Program-made: the position numbers and the translations under genes
NCBI RefSeq assembly: GCF_009674825.1
Contig: NZ_WKJH01000006.1
Span: 62,001 to 126,000, forward strand
Reading direction: 5' to 3'
DNA: 64,000 nucleotides
Source of the DNA: Maribacter luteus
GTDB lineage: Bacteria > Bacteroidota > Bacteroidia > Flavobacteriales > Flavobacteriaceae
Part shown: positions 9,679 through 19,225 of the stretch, in pieces
Numbering within the stretch: position 1 is the first letter of the stretch
Layout: each line of letters starts with the position of its first letter
Notes under the pieces: generated by a model
Told to the model about the DNA's origin: nothing
Seen by the model: the letters and a program-made list of their open reading frames with translations, nothing else
The model's database searches: none

Positions 9679-10643
9679 TATAGTATGCCCTCGTTAATTA
9701 AATTATGTAAATGAACAACGCCTTTATAGTCACCATTGTCAACAGCCAATAATTGGGAAATTTCATTCTCCTGCATTAGCTCAAGAGCTGTAATGGCCAG
9801 CTTTTTGGTTTCTATGGTTTTAGGACCATGTGTCATGATATCCTTAGCTTTTAAACCGTTTATGTTCTCGTATTTGTTCAACATTCTACGAATATCCCCA
9901 TCTGTGACAACACCTACAAGTTTTCCGTTATCGATTACGGCCGAAACGCCCAACATTTTTTCTGAAATCTCCACAATGACCGTGCGAACGTCTGTTTCGA
10001 TGTCTACTTGAGGTTTCATATTGGTCTGTACAATATCGCCGACAGTAAGGTAAAGTCGCTTTCCTAATGAGCCGCCTGGGTGGTATTTGGCAAAATCTTT
10101 ACTGCTGAATCCCTTTAGCTCTAGCAAGGAAATGGCAAGGGCATCTCCCATGACCAATTGCGCCGTGGTACTTGTTGTCGGTGCCAAGTTGTTGGGACAG
10201 GCCTCTTTCTCTACATAGGTATTCAATATGTATTTGGCTTGTTGTGCCAGAAATGATTCGGTATTGCCGGTCATCCCGATCAATATGTTTTTACCTCTTT
10301 TTATCAAGGGAACAAGCATTTTGATCTCTGGTGTATTCCCGCTTTTGGAGATACAAATAACCACATCTTCATCTTGTATGGTGCCTAAATCCCCATGTAT
10401 CGCATCGCCGGCATGCATAAAGACGGCCGGTGTGCCCGTGGAGTTCAGGGTGGCTACGATTTTGGTCGCTATAATGGCACTTTTGCCAATGCCCGTAATA
10501 ATAACCCGGCCTTTCGAGTTCAAAATATGGTTTACCGCTAGTGCGAAATCCTCATTAAGCAAATGGGCCAAATTTCCAATGGCCTTACTTTCCGTCTCAA
10601 CGGTCTTTCTTGCTATACTAAGTATGGTGTCAGAATTGTTCAA
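9678..10643 (-). CDS. kdsD: Arabinose-5-phosphate isomerase, KpsF/GutQ family
   Basis: 321 residues that interconvert ribulose-5-phosphate and arabinose-5-phosphate, the first step toward KDO for lipopolysaccharide. An N-terminal SIS domain (about 30-170) has GIGKSAIIATKI and the ISKSGNTPE phosphosugar-binding loop; two CBS domains (about 205-321) follow, with VTDGDIRR in the first. The order SIS-CBS-CBS and the length are exact for KdsD/KpsF. Clustering with lptB and tatC supports an envelope role. The start ATG at 10643 is well placed; the divergent recQ starts 193 bases away. Confidence 0.95.
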   Translation of the reverse strand: MNNSDTILSIARKTVETESKAIGNLAHLLNEDFALAVNHILNSKGRVIITGIGKSAIIATKIVATLNSTGTPAVFMHAGDAIHGDLGTIQDEDVVICISKSGNTPEIKMLVPLIKRGKNILIGMTGNTESFLAQQAKYILNTYVEKEACPNNLAPTTSTTAQLVMGDALAISLLELKGFSSKDFAKYHPGGSLGKRLYLTVGDIVQTNMKPQVDIETDVRTVIVEISEKMLGVSAVIDNGKLVGVVTDGDIRRMLNKYENINGLKAKDIMTHGPKTIETKKLAITALELMQENEISQLLAVDNGDYKGVVHLHNLINEGIL

Positions 10644-10836
10644 GGTATATTTTAGGTTAAGGATTGTAATCCTAAAAGAATGTCATATATTTAAGTTTAC
10701 AAAATTACATAAACTATATTTTATAGAATAGTTATGTTTTAAAGGATGTTAGGTCATAATTTGTTTCATAGGCCAAAACACCTTATCTTGATTAAATATT
10801 GTATGATGACCTTAGGTCATTGAATTAAAAAAATAG

Positions 10837-13050
10837 ATGGCAAAACAGGCAATGGGGCTTAATGATATGGATATACACGCCTCGTTAAAAAAGTATTTTG
10901 GTTTTTCCCAATTCAAGGGACTCCAAGAAGATGTAATCAGTAATATCGTTCAAGGAAATAACACTTTTGTTATAATGCCGACAGGTGGAGGTAAATCGCT
11001 ATGTTACCAATTACCGGCTTTAATGCAAGAAGGTACCGCTATTATCGTCTCCCCTTTGATCGCTTTGATGAAAAACCAAGTCGATGCCATTCGTGGCATT
11101 TCCGATCACCATGGCGTAGCCCATGTACTTAACTCTTCCCTTAATAAAACAGAGGTTAAGCAAGTTAAGAGCGATATAGAAGAAGGTATTACCAAGCTAC
11201 TGTATGTGGCTCCGGAATCACTTACTAAAGAGGAATATGTAGATTTCTTAAAGTCGCAAAAAATTTCCTTTGTAGCGGTAGATGAGGCCCATTGTATTTC
11301 TGAATGGGGGCACGATTTTAGACCTGAATATAGGAACTTGAGGACCATTGTTAGTCGATTGGGGGAAAATATCCCCATTATTGGTCTTACGGCCACGGCT
11401 ACCCCTAAGGTCCAAGAAGATATTATCAAAAATTTGGGGATCAACGATGCCAAAGTTTTCAAAGCTTCGTTCAATAGGCCCAATCTTTTCTATGAAATAC
11501 GACCTAAAACGGCCAATGTGGATGCCGACATCATTAGGTTCGTAAAACAGAACGAAGGTAAATCCGGTATTATTTATTGTTTAAGTAGAAAACGGGTAGA
11601 AGAACTTGCCCAGGTGTTACAGGTTAACGGTATCAGTGCGGTTCCCTACCATGCAGGTTTTGATGCCAAGACAAGATCAAAATACCAGGATATGTTCCTT
11701 ATGGAAGATGTTGATGTGGTCGTTGCGACCATCGCATTCGGGATGGGTATAGACAAACCCGATGTACGTTTTGTTATACATCATGATATTCCTAAAAGTA
11801 TAGAGAGTTATTATCAGGAAACCGGCCGAGCCGGTAGGGATGACGGCGAGGGGCATTGTTTGGCATTCTATTCTTATAAGGATATTGAGAAGTTGGAAAA
11901 ATTCATGTCCGGTAAACCTGTTGCGGAACAGGAAATCGGGAATGCACTTTTGCAAGAAGTCGTTGCCTATGCGGAAACTTCCATGTCCCGAAGAAAATTC
12001 ATGCTCCATTATTTTGGGGAAGAGTTCGATGAGGTGAACGGGGATGGTGCCGATATGGATGATAATGCACGAAATCCGAAAGAGAAACAGGAAGCCCAGG
12101 ACGATGTGTTGAAAGTCTTGCGTACTGTTGAGGAAACAAGTGAAAAATTTAAATCCAAAGAGATCGTAAAAACTATAATTGGGCAGGTCAATGCCTTGAT
12201 CTCTTCACACAAGGCCAATGAAAAATCGGTTTTCGGTATTGGGGCAGACCAAAGCGAAAACCATTGGATGGCACTAATACGTCAAATGTTGGTCGCAGGA
12301 CTTATAAAGAAGGAAATAGAATTATACGGTATTCTTCATTTAACCGATAAAGGGAAAGAATTTCTGGCTAAGCCGGTTTCTTTCATGATGACCAAGGACC
12401 ACGAATATAGTAAGGAAAGGGATGAAGCCATTGTAAGTGCCTCTAAAGGTGGGGGAGTGGCCGATGAAAAGTTGTTGAAACTCCTAAAATCCTTACGCAA
12501 AAAACAAGCCGATTCATTAAGTGTACCTCCGTTTGTGGTGTTCCAAGATCCATCATTGCAAGATATGGCCTTGAAGTACCCTATTTCAATGGAGGAAATG
12601 TTGAATATTTATGGGGTTGGGGAAGGTAAGGCTAAAAAATACGGAAAGCCATTTATTAAGGCCATCGCGACCTATGTTGAAGAAAATGATATTATTCGAC
12701 CAGATGATCTTGTGGTAAAAAGTACCGGGGCAAACTCCGGTCTAAAACTTTATATTATCCAGAATGTGGACCGTAAATTGGATTTGGAGGATATTGCCTC
12801 TGCGAAAGGACTTGAGATTCCTGATCTTATAAAGGAAATGGAACAAATCGTTTATAGTGGAACTAAGTTGAATATAGGTTATTATATTGATGAGGTTTTG
12901 GATGAGGACCAACAGGAAGAGATCCATGATTATTTTCTTGAAGCGGAAACTGATAATCTTGAAGATGCCATGCAAGAGTTCGATGGCGAATACGAAGAAG
13001 AGGATTTGCGGTTATATAGACTCAAATTCATTAGTGAGGTTGCCAATTAA
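10837..13050 (+). CDS. recQ: RecQ family ATP-dependent DNA helicase lacking the zinc cysteines
   Basis: 737 residues of a 3'-5' DNA helicase for recombination and replication-fork repair. Walker A is TGGGKS (Lys53), the DEAH box is at 149-152 followed by the aromatic-rich loop CISEWGHDFRPEY, and motif VI QETGRAGRDD is intact. RQC, HRDC (about 535-610) and a C-terminal winged-helix/HTH segment follow. In the zinc-binding region after the helicase core (about 380-412) the usual four cysteines are missing; the stretch reads MSRRKFMLHYFGEEF...GDGADMDD. This replacement looks like a lineage feature. The start could also be the ATG at residue 6 or 11. A strong terminator follows. Confidence 0.95.
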   Translation: MAKQAMGLNDMDIHASLKKYFGFSQFKGLQEDVISNIVQGNNTFVIMPTGGGKSLCYQLPALMQEGTAIIVSPLIALMKNQVDAIRGISDHHGVAHVLNSSLNKTEVKQVKSDIEEGITKLLYVAPESLTKEEYVDFLKSQKISFVAVDEAHCISEWGHDFRPEYRNLRTIVSRLGENIPIIGLTATATPKVQEDIIKNLGINDAKVFKASFNRPNLFYEIRPKTANVDADIIRFVKQNEGKSGIIYCLSRKRVEELAQVLQVNGISAVPYHAGFDAKTRSKYQDMFLMEDVDVVVATIAFGMGIDKPDVRFVIHHDIPKSIESYYQETGRAGRDDGEGHCLAFYSYKDIEKLEKFMSGKPVAEQEIGNALLQEVVAYAETSMSRRKFMLHYFGEEFDEVNGDGADMDDNARNPKEKQEAQDDVLKVLRTVEETSEKFKSKEIVKTIIGQVNALISSHKANEKSVFGIGADQSENHWMALIRQMLVAGLIKKEIELYGILHLTDKGKEFLAKPVSFMMTKDHEYSKERDEAIVSASKGGGVADEKLLKLLKSLRKKQADSLSVPPFVVFQDPSLQDMALKYPISMEEMLNIYGVGEGKAKKYGKPFIKAIATYVEENDIIRPDDLVVKSTGANSGLKLYIIQNVDRKLDLEDIASAKGLEIPDLIKEMEQIVYSGTKLNIGYYIDEVLDEDQQEEIHDYFLEAETDNLEDAMQEFDGEYEEEDLRLYRLKFISEVAN

Positions 13051-13072
13051 ATAGTCCCTCACATTATAAAAT

Positions 13073-13107
13073 AAAAAACGCCCTGATATCTTCAGGGCGT
13101 TTTTTTA
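13073..13107. terminator. Bidirectional terminator between recQ and the convergent gene
   Basis: Stem CGCCCTGA / TCAGGGCG (13079-13086 and 13092-13099) with a 5-base loop, flanked by A and T runs, so it can stop transcripts from both sides. Confidence 0.95.
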
Positions 13108-13123
13108 TCCGTTCATATTTTAT

Positions 13124-14461
13124 TCAAGGAGCAGGGCTTCCAGCGGCTTTGTTCTTTGATTTTTTAAGCTGGCGTTGGATTTTCTTGATGGCAGATTCTA
13201 TAGATTTTTCTGGTTCAATAATGTTGTATTCGCCCCAGAAATCAGGGTCTGCAAAACCTACGGCCTCATCGCCCAAGATAATCGAGGTTTTAATTCTGTC
13301 CCTAGCCTTCGGCATTTCGTTGGTTAGGTTCTTTTCCCAATCGGTTACGGCCATTTCACAAGATAGGCTGTAAACTGAATTGAAGAGTTTTTTGTCCCAA
13401 TCTATTTTGAATTCCAATAGTACATTGCTGTAACCATAATACCATTTGCCGTTTTTTTCCCGATAATCGACCCTATAGGCTATTTTATTGGGCCATACCT
13501 TGGCGTTTGCGGGTTTTTTTCTAACGAATAGTTTGGCAGCCTCGTATTTGTCGGTGATATTCAAGGAGTAAATAGCGCTGGTAAGTATCTTACGTTCGGC
13601 ATCGATAAATAATTGGCCTTTATATAACTGTTCCGCAATACCCGGTTTTTGGGTAAAATTGATTACAAATATTCGGCGATCATCCACACGGGTTGAACGG
13701 TCAAAACTGAAATTGTACATACCAAGTGATTTTTCCTGGAAAATATATTCCGGATACTTCATTATATCCACATAAAGAGCGTTGAACGGTCCTCCTTGCA
13801 ATTTAAGGGCTACGGTGTCAAGTTTGTTGTAATCAGTGCTTTTACGGGCTTTGTATAGCTTAACCCCATCTTTTTTATTGGAGTTGTAAGGAGATTTGTA
13901 AATGTTTACTACAGCCTCGGAAAGGGAAACGTTTTTCTTTCTTTTTTTTATGGTCTCCCTATAAAAAGCGGTCATTAAAGTAGGGTCACTGAAGTAATTC
14001 TGTCCTCTACCTTTTAAGGTTTCCCGAACTAATTCCTCGGCATCCTTAGGTACGCTTAAGCTTACTTCCCCAAGCATTTCAACAAAAACATCCAAATAAA
14101 TCTTGTTGTTCTCTTCTTGGAATTGGGAAAGGGGTATAGATTTGTTTTTGTAACCTAAGAAAGCCACTATGACATTGCCCTCCTTCATTGATTCGGGGAC
14201 CTTTAGGGCAAATTCACCTTCGGTATTGGAAATTGTGCTAATATTGGTGTTTTCTACCGTTAATGTGGCAAAGACCAAAGGTTTTTTAGAGTCCGAATCC
14301 ATTATTTTGCCTTTGTATTGGTCAAAACCGATTTCTTGCTCTTGATCCTCTTGTTGAAAAAATGCCGATGCCTTTGGAGTGCCTAACGAACCTATAAAAA
14401 ACAGGGCGAAAAGGATATGTTTGAGTGTCTTCCTCGATATTTGATGTGAATGATTCCTCAT
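13124..14461 (-). CDS. Secreted carboxypeptidase-regulatory-like domain protein
   Basis: About 445 residues from the ATG at 14461 (MRNHSHQISRK); an upstream in-frame ATG at 14503 would add 14 residues before an otherwise good signal peptide. After the signal (hydrophobic to about residue 35, LGTPKASA) comes a carboxypeptidase-regulatory-like beta sandwich (KGKIMDSDSKKPLVFATLTVENTN...TNTEGEFALKVP type), as at the N-terminus of TonB-linked proteins. The rest is a long beta-rich region also found in flavobacterial outer-membrane-associated proteins, without catalytic motifs I recognise. No TonB box or barrel is seen. Localisation is probably periplasmic or at the outer membrane. Function unknown. 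Confidence 0.8.
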   Translation of the reverse strand: MRNHSHQISRKTLKHILFALFFIGSLGTPKASAFFQQEDQEQEIGFDQYKGKIMDSDSKKPLVFATLTVENTNISTISNTEGEFALKVPESMKEGNVIVAFLGYKNKSIPLSQFQEENNKIYLDVFVEMLGEVSLSVPKDAEELVRETLKGRGQNYFSDPTLMTAFYRETIKKRKKNVSLSEAVVNIYKSPYNSNKKDGVKLYKARKSTDYNKLDTVALKLQGGPFNALYVDIMKYPEYIFQEKSLGMYNFSFDRSTRVDDRRIFVINFTQKPGIAEQLYKGQLFIDAERKILTSAIYSLNITDKYEAAKLFVRKKPANAKVWPNKIAYRVDYREKNGKWYYGYSNVLLEFKIDWDKKLFNSVYSLSCEMAVTDWEKNLTNEMPKARDRIKTSIILGDEAVGFADPDFWGEYNIIEPEKSIESAIKKIQRQLKKSKNKAAGSPAP

Positions 14462-14538
14462 GATGGACAATTTTATGTTGAGTCGTTTATTGAACTTATA
14501 CAAGTTAGTGATATTTAGGTAAATAAGTTGTTAAAAAT

Positions 14539-14550
14539 TGATTATAATCA
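14539..14550. promoter_or_regulatory. FNR-consensus-like palindrome TTGATTATAATCAA
   Basis: TGAT-TATA-ATCA within a perfect 14-base palindrome, centred 83 bp before the start at 14461. Unlike the sites at 33-49 kb, no good -7 box lies 33 bp downstream on the minus strand, so it may be chance in AT-rich sequence. Confidence 0.25.
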
Positions 14551-14719
14551 ATGGGTTAAATGCGTGTTCGTTACTATTTTAAGACATTTGCCTAAAGATT
14601 CATAAATTAAATGTGGCCAGACAATGACTTTCGTCAGTATGTCTTAGCACTCAATATAAAATGAGTAGCAATAATCATGGGTTTTTCTGAGAAGTCCTAA
14701 TGGATTGTCTATTCTATGC

Positions 14720-15460
14720 TCAAGAAATGTCGTCATGCGTTTTAGAGGAAGAAGAAACAAGCCTGTTTATTTCCTTCAATTCTGCCTGGGTAAGATCTCT
14801 CCATTTTCCTACCGGAATATCCAACTTAACATTCATGATTCGAATGCGTTTGAGCTTTTTTACGTCGTATCCCAAATATTCGCACATGCGGCGAATTTGT
14901 CTGTTTAGACCTTGTGTAAGTATAATCTTGAATTGGTATTTGCCAAGACTTTCAACTTCACATTTACGCGTAACGGTATCCAGGATCGGTACGCCATTGC
15001 GCATTTTATTCAGAAAATCTTGTGTTATCGGTTTGTTGACGGTAACCAAATATTCTTTTTCATGATGGTTTCTCGCACGAAGTATCTTATTTACGATATC
15101 ACCGTCATTGGTTAAGAAAATAAGTCCTTCACTAGGTTTGTCCAGTCTGCCGATCGGAAAAATGCGTTTTGGGTAGTTGATAAAATCTATGATATTGTCT
15201 TTTTCGACCCTAGTGTCAGTGGTGCAAACAATTCCGATAGGTTTGTTAAAGGCGAGATATACCGGTTGCTCTTTCGGTTCCGATATTAGTTCCCCGTCTA
15301 CGCGCACTTCATCCCCAGGTACGATTTTAGTTCCCATTTCGGGGACCGAACCGTTAATGGTGACCCTGCCTTGGTCTATTAGTTTATCGGCCGCCCTTCG
15401 AGAACAATAGCCTACTTCACTTAAATATTTATTGATTCGTGTTTGTTTGGGTGCTGACAT
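14720..15460 (-). CDS. rluF: 23S rRNA pseudouridine synthase, RluF-like
   Basis: 246 residues. An N-terminal S4 RNA-binding domain (about 8-55, [21 protein letters not shown]) precedes the RsuA-family catalytic domain with [10 protein letters not shown], where Asp107 is the catalytic aspartate. The segment [21 protein letters not shown] and the following RIRIMNV are those of the RluF branch, which modifies U2604 of 23S rRNA (also U35 of tRNA-Tyr in E. coli). The C-terminus is short and serine-rich. It is transcribed alone on the minus strand, with DUF3999 upstream after 51 bases. Confidence 0.92.
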   Translation of the reverse strand: MSAPKQTRINKYLSEVGYCSRRAADKLIDQGRVTINGSVPEMGTKIVPGDEVRVDGELISEPKEQPVYLAFNKPIGIVCTTDTRVEKDNIIDFINYPKRIFPIGRLDKPSEGLIFLTNDGDIVNKILRARNHHEKEYLVTVNKPITQDFLNKMRNGVPILDTVTRKCEVESLGKYQFKIILTQGLNRQIRRMCEYLGYDVKKLKRIRIMNVKLDIPVGKWRDLTQAELKEINRLVSSSSKTHDDIS

Positions 15461-15511
15461 TTGTACCGTTATTATTTAACAATACAAATTTAGGCTTTTC
15501 AATCCCAAAAA

Positions 15512-16747
15512 TCAGGATTCCTTTTTCGACATCATTTTTAGGGTGAAGCCCCCTATTACCAATATAACGATTGCCATAACAGACCAAAGCCAGATTTTGT
15601 TTTCGAATAAGGGGGCTATTTGTTCTTTCCCGTTTTTTGGGATATGTATTTCGGGACCAAGGTCAACCCTGATCAATGAAGTGGGGATGCTTTTTGAAGT
15701 GTGCACAATATCATAGTTTGGTGTTTCGGCGTTTATATTGCCATAGACCAAAAAATAATCCCTTTTATCTGTAAACCTTGCCTTTAAATAATGCTTATAG
15801 CCTTTTACTGACATGTTGGTTATGTTCAAGGGCTGATTGTCATGGTCATCAATAATGATCCGTAGATTTTTGGCCATTACCGAATTAAAGTTGAATTCAT
15901 TTTTTTCGATTGAGTTCAGGGTTCCTCGGAAAAGTGTACGGTAGGTGAATTTTATTCCTTTGTCAGTGGGGACACTGTCTTGGGCATATTGAACCTGAAA
16001 AGAGCGATAATAGTCATAATCATTGGGGATGTCCAAGTTCAAAAAGCTGATAGGCTGTCGTTGTTTGAGGGCAATCTGAACTATGGTCTGCTTTTTTTCC
16101 TTGTTTCGGGAAATTTCATAATCCCCGATTTCGGCCATGTTATATTGGGCTTCAATTGTTTCGTGTAAATATATTTTGGCATCAAGTAATTTGGGGGCCA
16201 CATCGCTTTTGAATGAAATTCGGTAGTAACGGTATTTTGAATTAGGGAACTTTAAATGCGAAAAACGATAATCGGTCTGCTCATTTTTTATGGATAGTAT
16301 GCGGGAGTCCTCAAGAATCGTGAACCACTTAGATTGTTCTTGACTGCCTTCCAGCTTTACTTTCCAATCAAAATTTTCATTTTTGAAATTCAATAAGATT
16401 TCATTCAAGGTTTTCGTGGTAGGTACTTCGAAAGTGAAATAATGGGTATTGGCCCTACTGACTGTATTGATCAAAGAAAAAACAACTTCTTTTTGAACGT
16501 GCTTTTCCTTTTTTACATTTAATAGGTATGGGGCTTCTATGGTGTCTTTTGTTGATACACCATAAATTCGAAGATCCGATAAATTGTCAGATAACCCATT
16601 ATAAACAGAAGTTGGCAACTCTAGGGCGTGCCATTTTTCCGTAATACCTGAAATCTCCCTCTTTTCGCTATAATCCCCAATTTGGGCAAAGGTTGTACCG
16701 CTGATAGTGAGTAATATTGTAAGAAGAAGTTTAGTTCGTTTCTTCAT
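15512..16747 (-). CDS. DUF3999 family membrane-anchored protein
   Basis: 411 residues: signal peptide (about 1-21, ISGTTFAQ), a long periplasmic beta-rich region with discoidin-like sandwich character, and one C-terminal membrane segment (about 383-403) followed by KMMSKKES. The sequence and context match DUF3999, which is repeatedly encoded next to DUF2339 proteins, as here. Its start lies within the end of the upstream DUF2339 gene (17-base overlap), so translation is coupled and a physical complex is likely. No enzyme motif is visible; role unknown, presumably envelope related. Confidence 0.85.
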   Translation of the reverse strand: MKKRTKLLLTILLTISGTTFAQIGDYSEKREISGITEKWHALELPTSVYNGLSDNLSDLRIYGVSTKDTIEAPYLLNVKKEKHVQKEVVFSLINTVSRANTHYFTFEVPTTKTLNEILLNFKNENFDWKVKLEGSQEQSKWFTILEDSRILSIKNEQTDYRFSHLKFPNSKYRYYRISFKSDVAPKLLDAKIYLHETIEAQYNMAEIGDYEISRNKEKKQTIVQIALKQRQPISFLNLDIPNDYDYYRSFQVQYAQDSVPTDKGIKFTYRTLFRGTLNSIEKNEFNFNSVMAKNLRIIIDDHDNQPLNITNMSVKGYKHYLKARFTDKRDYFLVYGNINAETPNYDIVHTSKSIPTSLIRVDLGPEIHIPKNGKEQIAPLFENKIWLWSVMAIVILVIGGFTLKMMSKKES

Positions 16748-19097
16748 CGGATATTCTGTTTTTGTACTTGTTGTATAAAAATGATATGATCAACAACAAG
16801 ATACCCAAAGAAACAAAAACTATGGTTTTGGAAATGGTGTTGAGTGATGCGATATCGTAGAAAAATAATTTGATCAGGGTAAAACCGAAAAGGATCATGG
16901 CCACAAGGCGTAAGAATTTTTTGTTTTGCCAAATACCCAATATGACCATTAGTAAAGCGTATGATCCCCAGAGGATACTAAGACCTAGTTTATAACTCTG
17001 GTGTGATCCGGCCATATGCATCCAATGTAATAATTCACTACTGGCCACCCATAAGATGGTCATATGGAGTAAGATCTCGAATGGAATCTTAAAGTTTATT
17101 TTAAGGAAGGGCTCTCGAATCAATTTATAGAGGCTCACCAATAACAGGGTTAAAAAAGCAAAGGCAATATACCGTATCGTAATGTTGAAGAAACCTATTT
17201 CGTAGTATTCCGATAAGTTCTGATCAATATAACTTTCCCTTAATTCACTTAAAGTATACAAGCCCATGGTCAAGAACACAAAAATTGCGAATAGACCAGC
17301 AGTGAGCGAAACTATACCCAAAACTCGATTGTGGATTTTCTTAATATTCGCAAAAATCAAAATTGAAATGAATAATAGGGAGTAATTAATTAGCCAAATG
17401 TTTCCGGTATCCCTCAAGTCGGTATTGTGCTTAAGATAGTCGTACCCATTTTCCTCAACTATAGGTATTTCGGAGCCTATATACAAGGTTTCCCAATAAT
17501 ATTGTATTTCTAAATAGAAACCCATGAACAACACAAAAAGCAATATACTGGGTATGGCAAATGACATGATTTTTTGTATCGTATTATTTGGGGCTACTGT
17601 ATTTTCTTTCTTGGTGTTTGTGTTCAGCCAATTAATAAAGCTAAAAGCCCCAACGAACAATAAGGAGCTTAGAAAAGTCATATTTAGGACAGGTGACATC
17701 CCTTGGTCAAGGCCTATATTATCAAAATAGCCCAGTGTCCAATCATGGAATAAACTGAATAAGGCCAATATCATGAGTGGATAAGACAGGTTCTCATAAA
17801 CGATAACATTCTTCTTACGGCCTATCCAAAATAGTAAAGCGGCTTCAAAGGCCCATAAAAGGGTTACCCAGTTGCCGTCTAGTTGAATGGGGATGGCGAT
17901 GGTCAAGAAAACCAACACTAATCCCGAAACCAAATAATACAGGTTATTATCGGCCAATTTTTTCTTGTGGATAATCAAACTGACCATAAAATGTAATATG
18001 GCGTTGCCGAGTGCAAATACACCTAAAAGTTGTTCCCCTGTCTCGCTTTCTGAAAGCAGTCCGTAACCCAATCCAAAAAATATGAACGAGTTGGACAAGA
18101 GTAAGACAATATCCGATTTTTTGAATTTTTCGGACGCTTTCAGTTTATATGATAAAAATGTAGCATAGAAAATAAGAAAGAAAAGGAGGGAGAACATCAT
18201 TGCTATCGTACGTTGTTCGTTATAGGCATAGGAGAACGCCAGCCAGCTGCCAAAAATCAACCAAGTAATGATAAACGATGAATAATATAGGGGCTTCCAA
18301 TATTTTTTATAGGCTATGAAGAGGATTCCTATATTGATTATGGCCATATAGCTAAAAAGAATCTCTGGACTGCCAGAGTCGTTGCTTAAAAGAAAAGGTA
18401 CCGCATAAGCACCAACGAGCCCTATATGCGCTATGATCTGTTTGTTGTAATTCAGGGAGGCAACAACGCCGAAAACCGTAAAAATGAGCATGAGGATAAA
18501 AGTCATGATCTGCGGGAACAGCCCATAAAAACTATAGGCGGCAAAAGTTATGAAATATAGGATGGCAAGGGCTCCACTGACCAGAACGGCACTGTAATTT
18601 TCATATTTTACCTTTAGTTTAATGCCAAAACCGAGTAAGCATAAACCGGCCAAATAACCTAAAATGATTCGCGTCAACGGACTTATCAAATTATTGTCTA
18701 TTGAATATTTGGCGCCAATGGCCACCCCTAAAACAGTGATGATTATGCCTACTTTGTTTATCAGGTTCTCACCAATGAATTTTTCCCAATTCGATTTTGT
18801 CTTTGGCTGCTTGAAAATACTGATGGGTTCTTCTTGCTTTGGTCGTGGTGCATCAATAGGTTCTTGTAGGTATTCCTTAATAGGTTCGTTTGCAGGGGAG
18901 CTAGCCATTTGGGGCTGTTCTTCCTTGGTCGGCGATGGGTTGATCGTCCCAACCTCTTTTATGCCGCCACCGGCTTTTTTCAATGCCTCTATTTCCTGAT
19001 AAAGGGACATGAGTTCTTTGGCAAAACCTTCTTGCTTGCCCAGTAGTTTTTCTAATTTATTATTGAGCTCTTCAATGCGATTATTTTGGTCTGGCAT
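16731..19097 (-). CDS. DUF2339 polytopic membrane protein
   Basis: 788 residues. An N-terminal coiled coil (about 5-45, EELNNKLEKLLGKQ) and a Pro/Glu-rich linker lead to the conserved KSNWEKFIGENLINKVGIIITVLGV segment, then some 20 or more closely packed hydrophobic segments to the C-terminus. This is the DUF2339 architecture. The family has no established function; its size and helix number suggest a transporter-like or scaffold protein of the inner membrane. It is the first gene of a two-gene unit with the DUF3999 protein, whose start it overlaps. Length is within the family range. Confidence 0.88.
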   Translation of the reverse strand: MPDQNNRIEELNNKLEKLLGKQEGFAKELMSLYQEIEALKKAGGGIKEVGTINPSPTKEEQPQMASSPANEPIKEYLQEPIDAPRPKQEEPISIFKQPKTKSNWEKFIGENLINKVGIIITVLGVAIGAKYSIDNNLISPLTRIILGYLAGLCLLGFGIKLKVKYENYSAVLVSGALAILYFITFAAYSFYGLFPQIMTFILMLIFTVFGVVASLNYNKQIIAHIGLVGAYAVPFLLSNDSGSPEILFSYMAIINIGILFIAYKKYWKPLYYSSFIITWLIFGSWLAFSYAYNEQRTIAMMFSLLFFLIFYATFLSYKLKASEKFKKSDIVLLLSNSFIFFGLGYGLLSESETGEQLLGVFALGNAILHFMVSLIIHKKKLADNNLYYLVSGLVLVFLTIAIPIQLDGNWVTLLWAFEAALLFWIGRKKNVIVYENLSYPLMILALFSLFHDWTLGYFDNIGLDQGMSPVLNMTFLSSLLFVGAFSFINWLNTNTKKENTVAPNNTIQKIMSFAIPSILLFVLFMGFYLEIQYYWETLYIGSEIPIVEENGYDYLKHNTDLRDTGNIWLINYSLLFISILIFANIKKIHNRVLGIVSLTAGLFAIFVFLTMGLYTLSELRESYIDQNLSEYYEIGFFNITIRYIAFAFLTLLLVSLYKLIREPFLKINFKIPFEILLHMTILWVASSELLHWMHMAGSHQSYKLGLSILWGSYALLMVILGIWQNKKFLRLVAMILFGFTLIKLFFYDIASLNTISKTIVFVSLGILLLIISFLYNKYKNRISDEETN

Positions 19098-19225
19098 ATA
19101 GTGGATTTACTTACCCTAAAATACGTAAAATACTGGTTTCGGTTTTAGGCTAACAATCTAACGGTAATATCCTGGATTTATTGATAAAGTCTTAAGTAAT
19201 GCGACTAGGGTTTGTTTGGTGTAGC

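Noticed and set aside
10806-10820. ATGACC-TTA-GGTCAT palindrome just upstream of recQ
   Set aside because: The half-sites match the island operators, but the spacer is one base longer (N5 between TGAC and GTCA), the centre is only about 24 bp from the start codon, and no -7 box fits.
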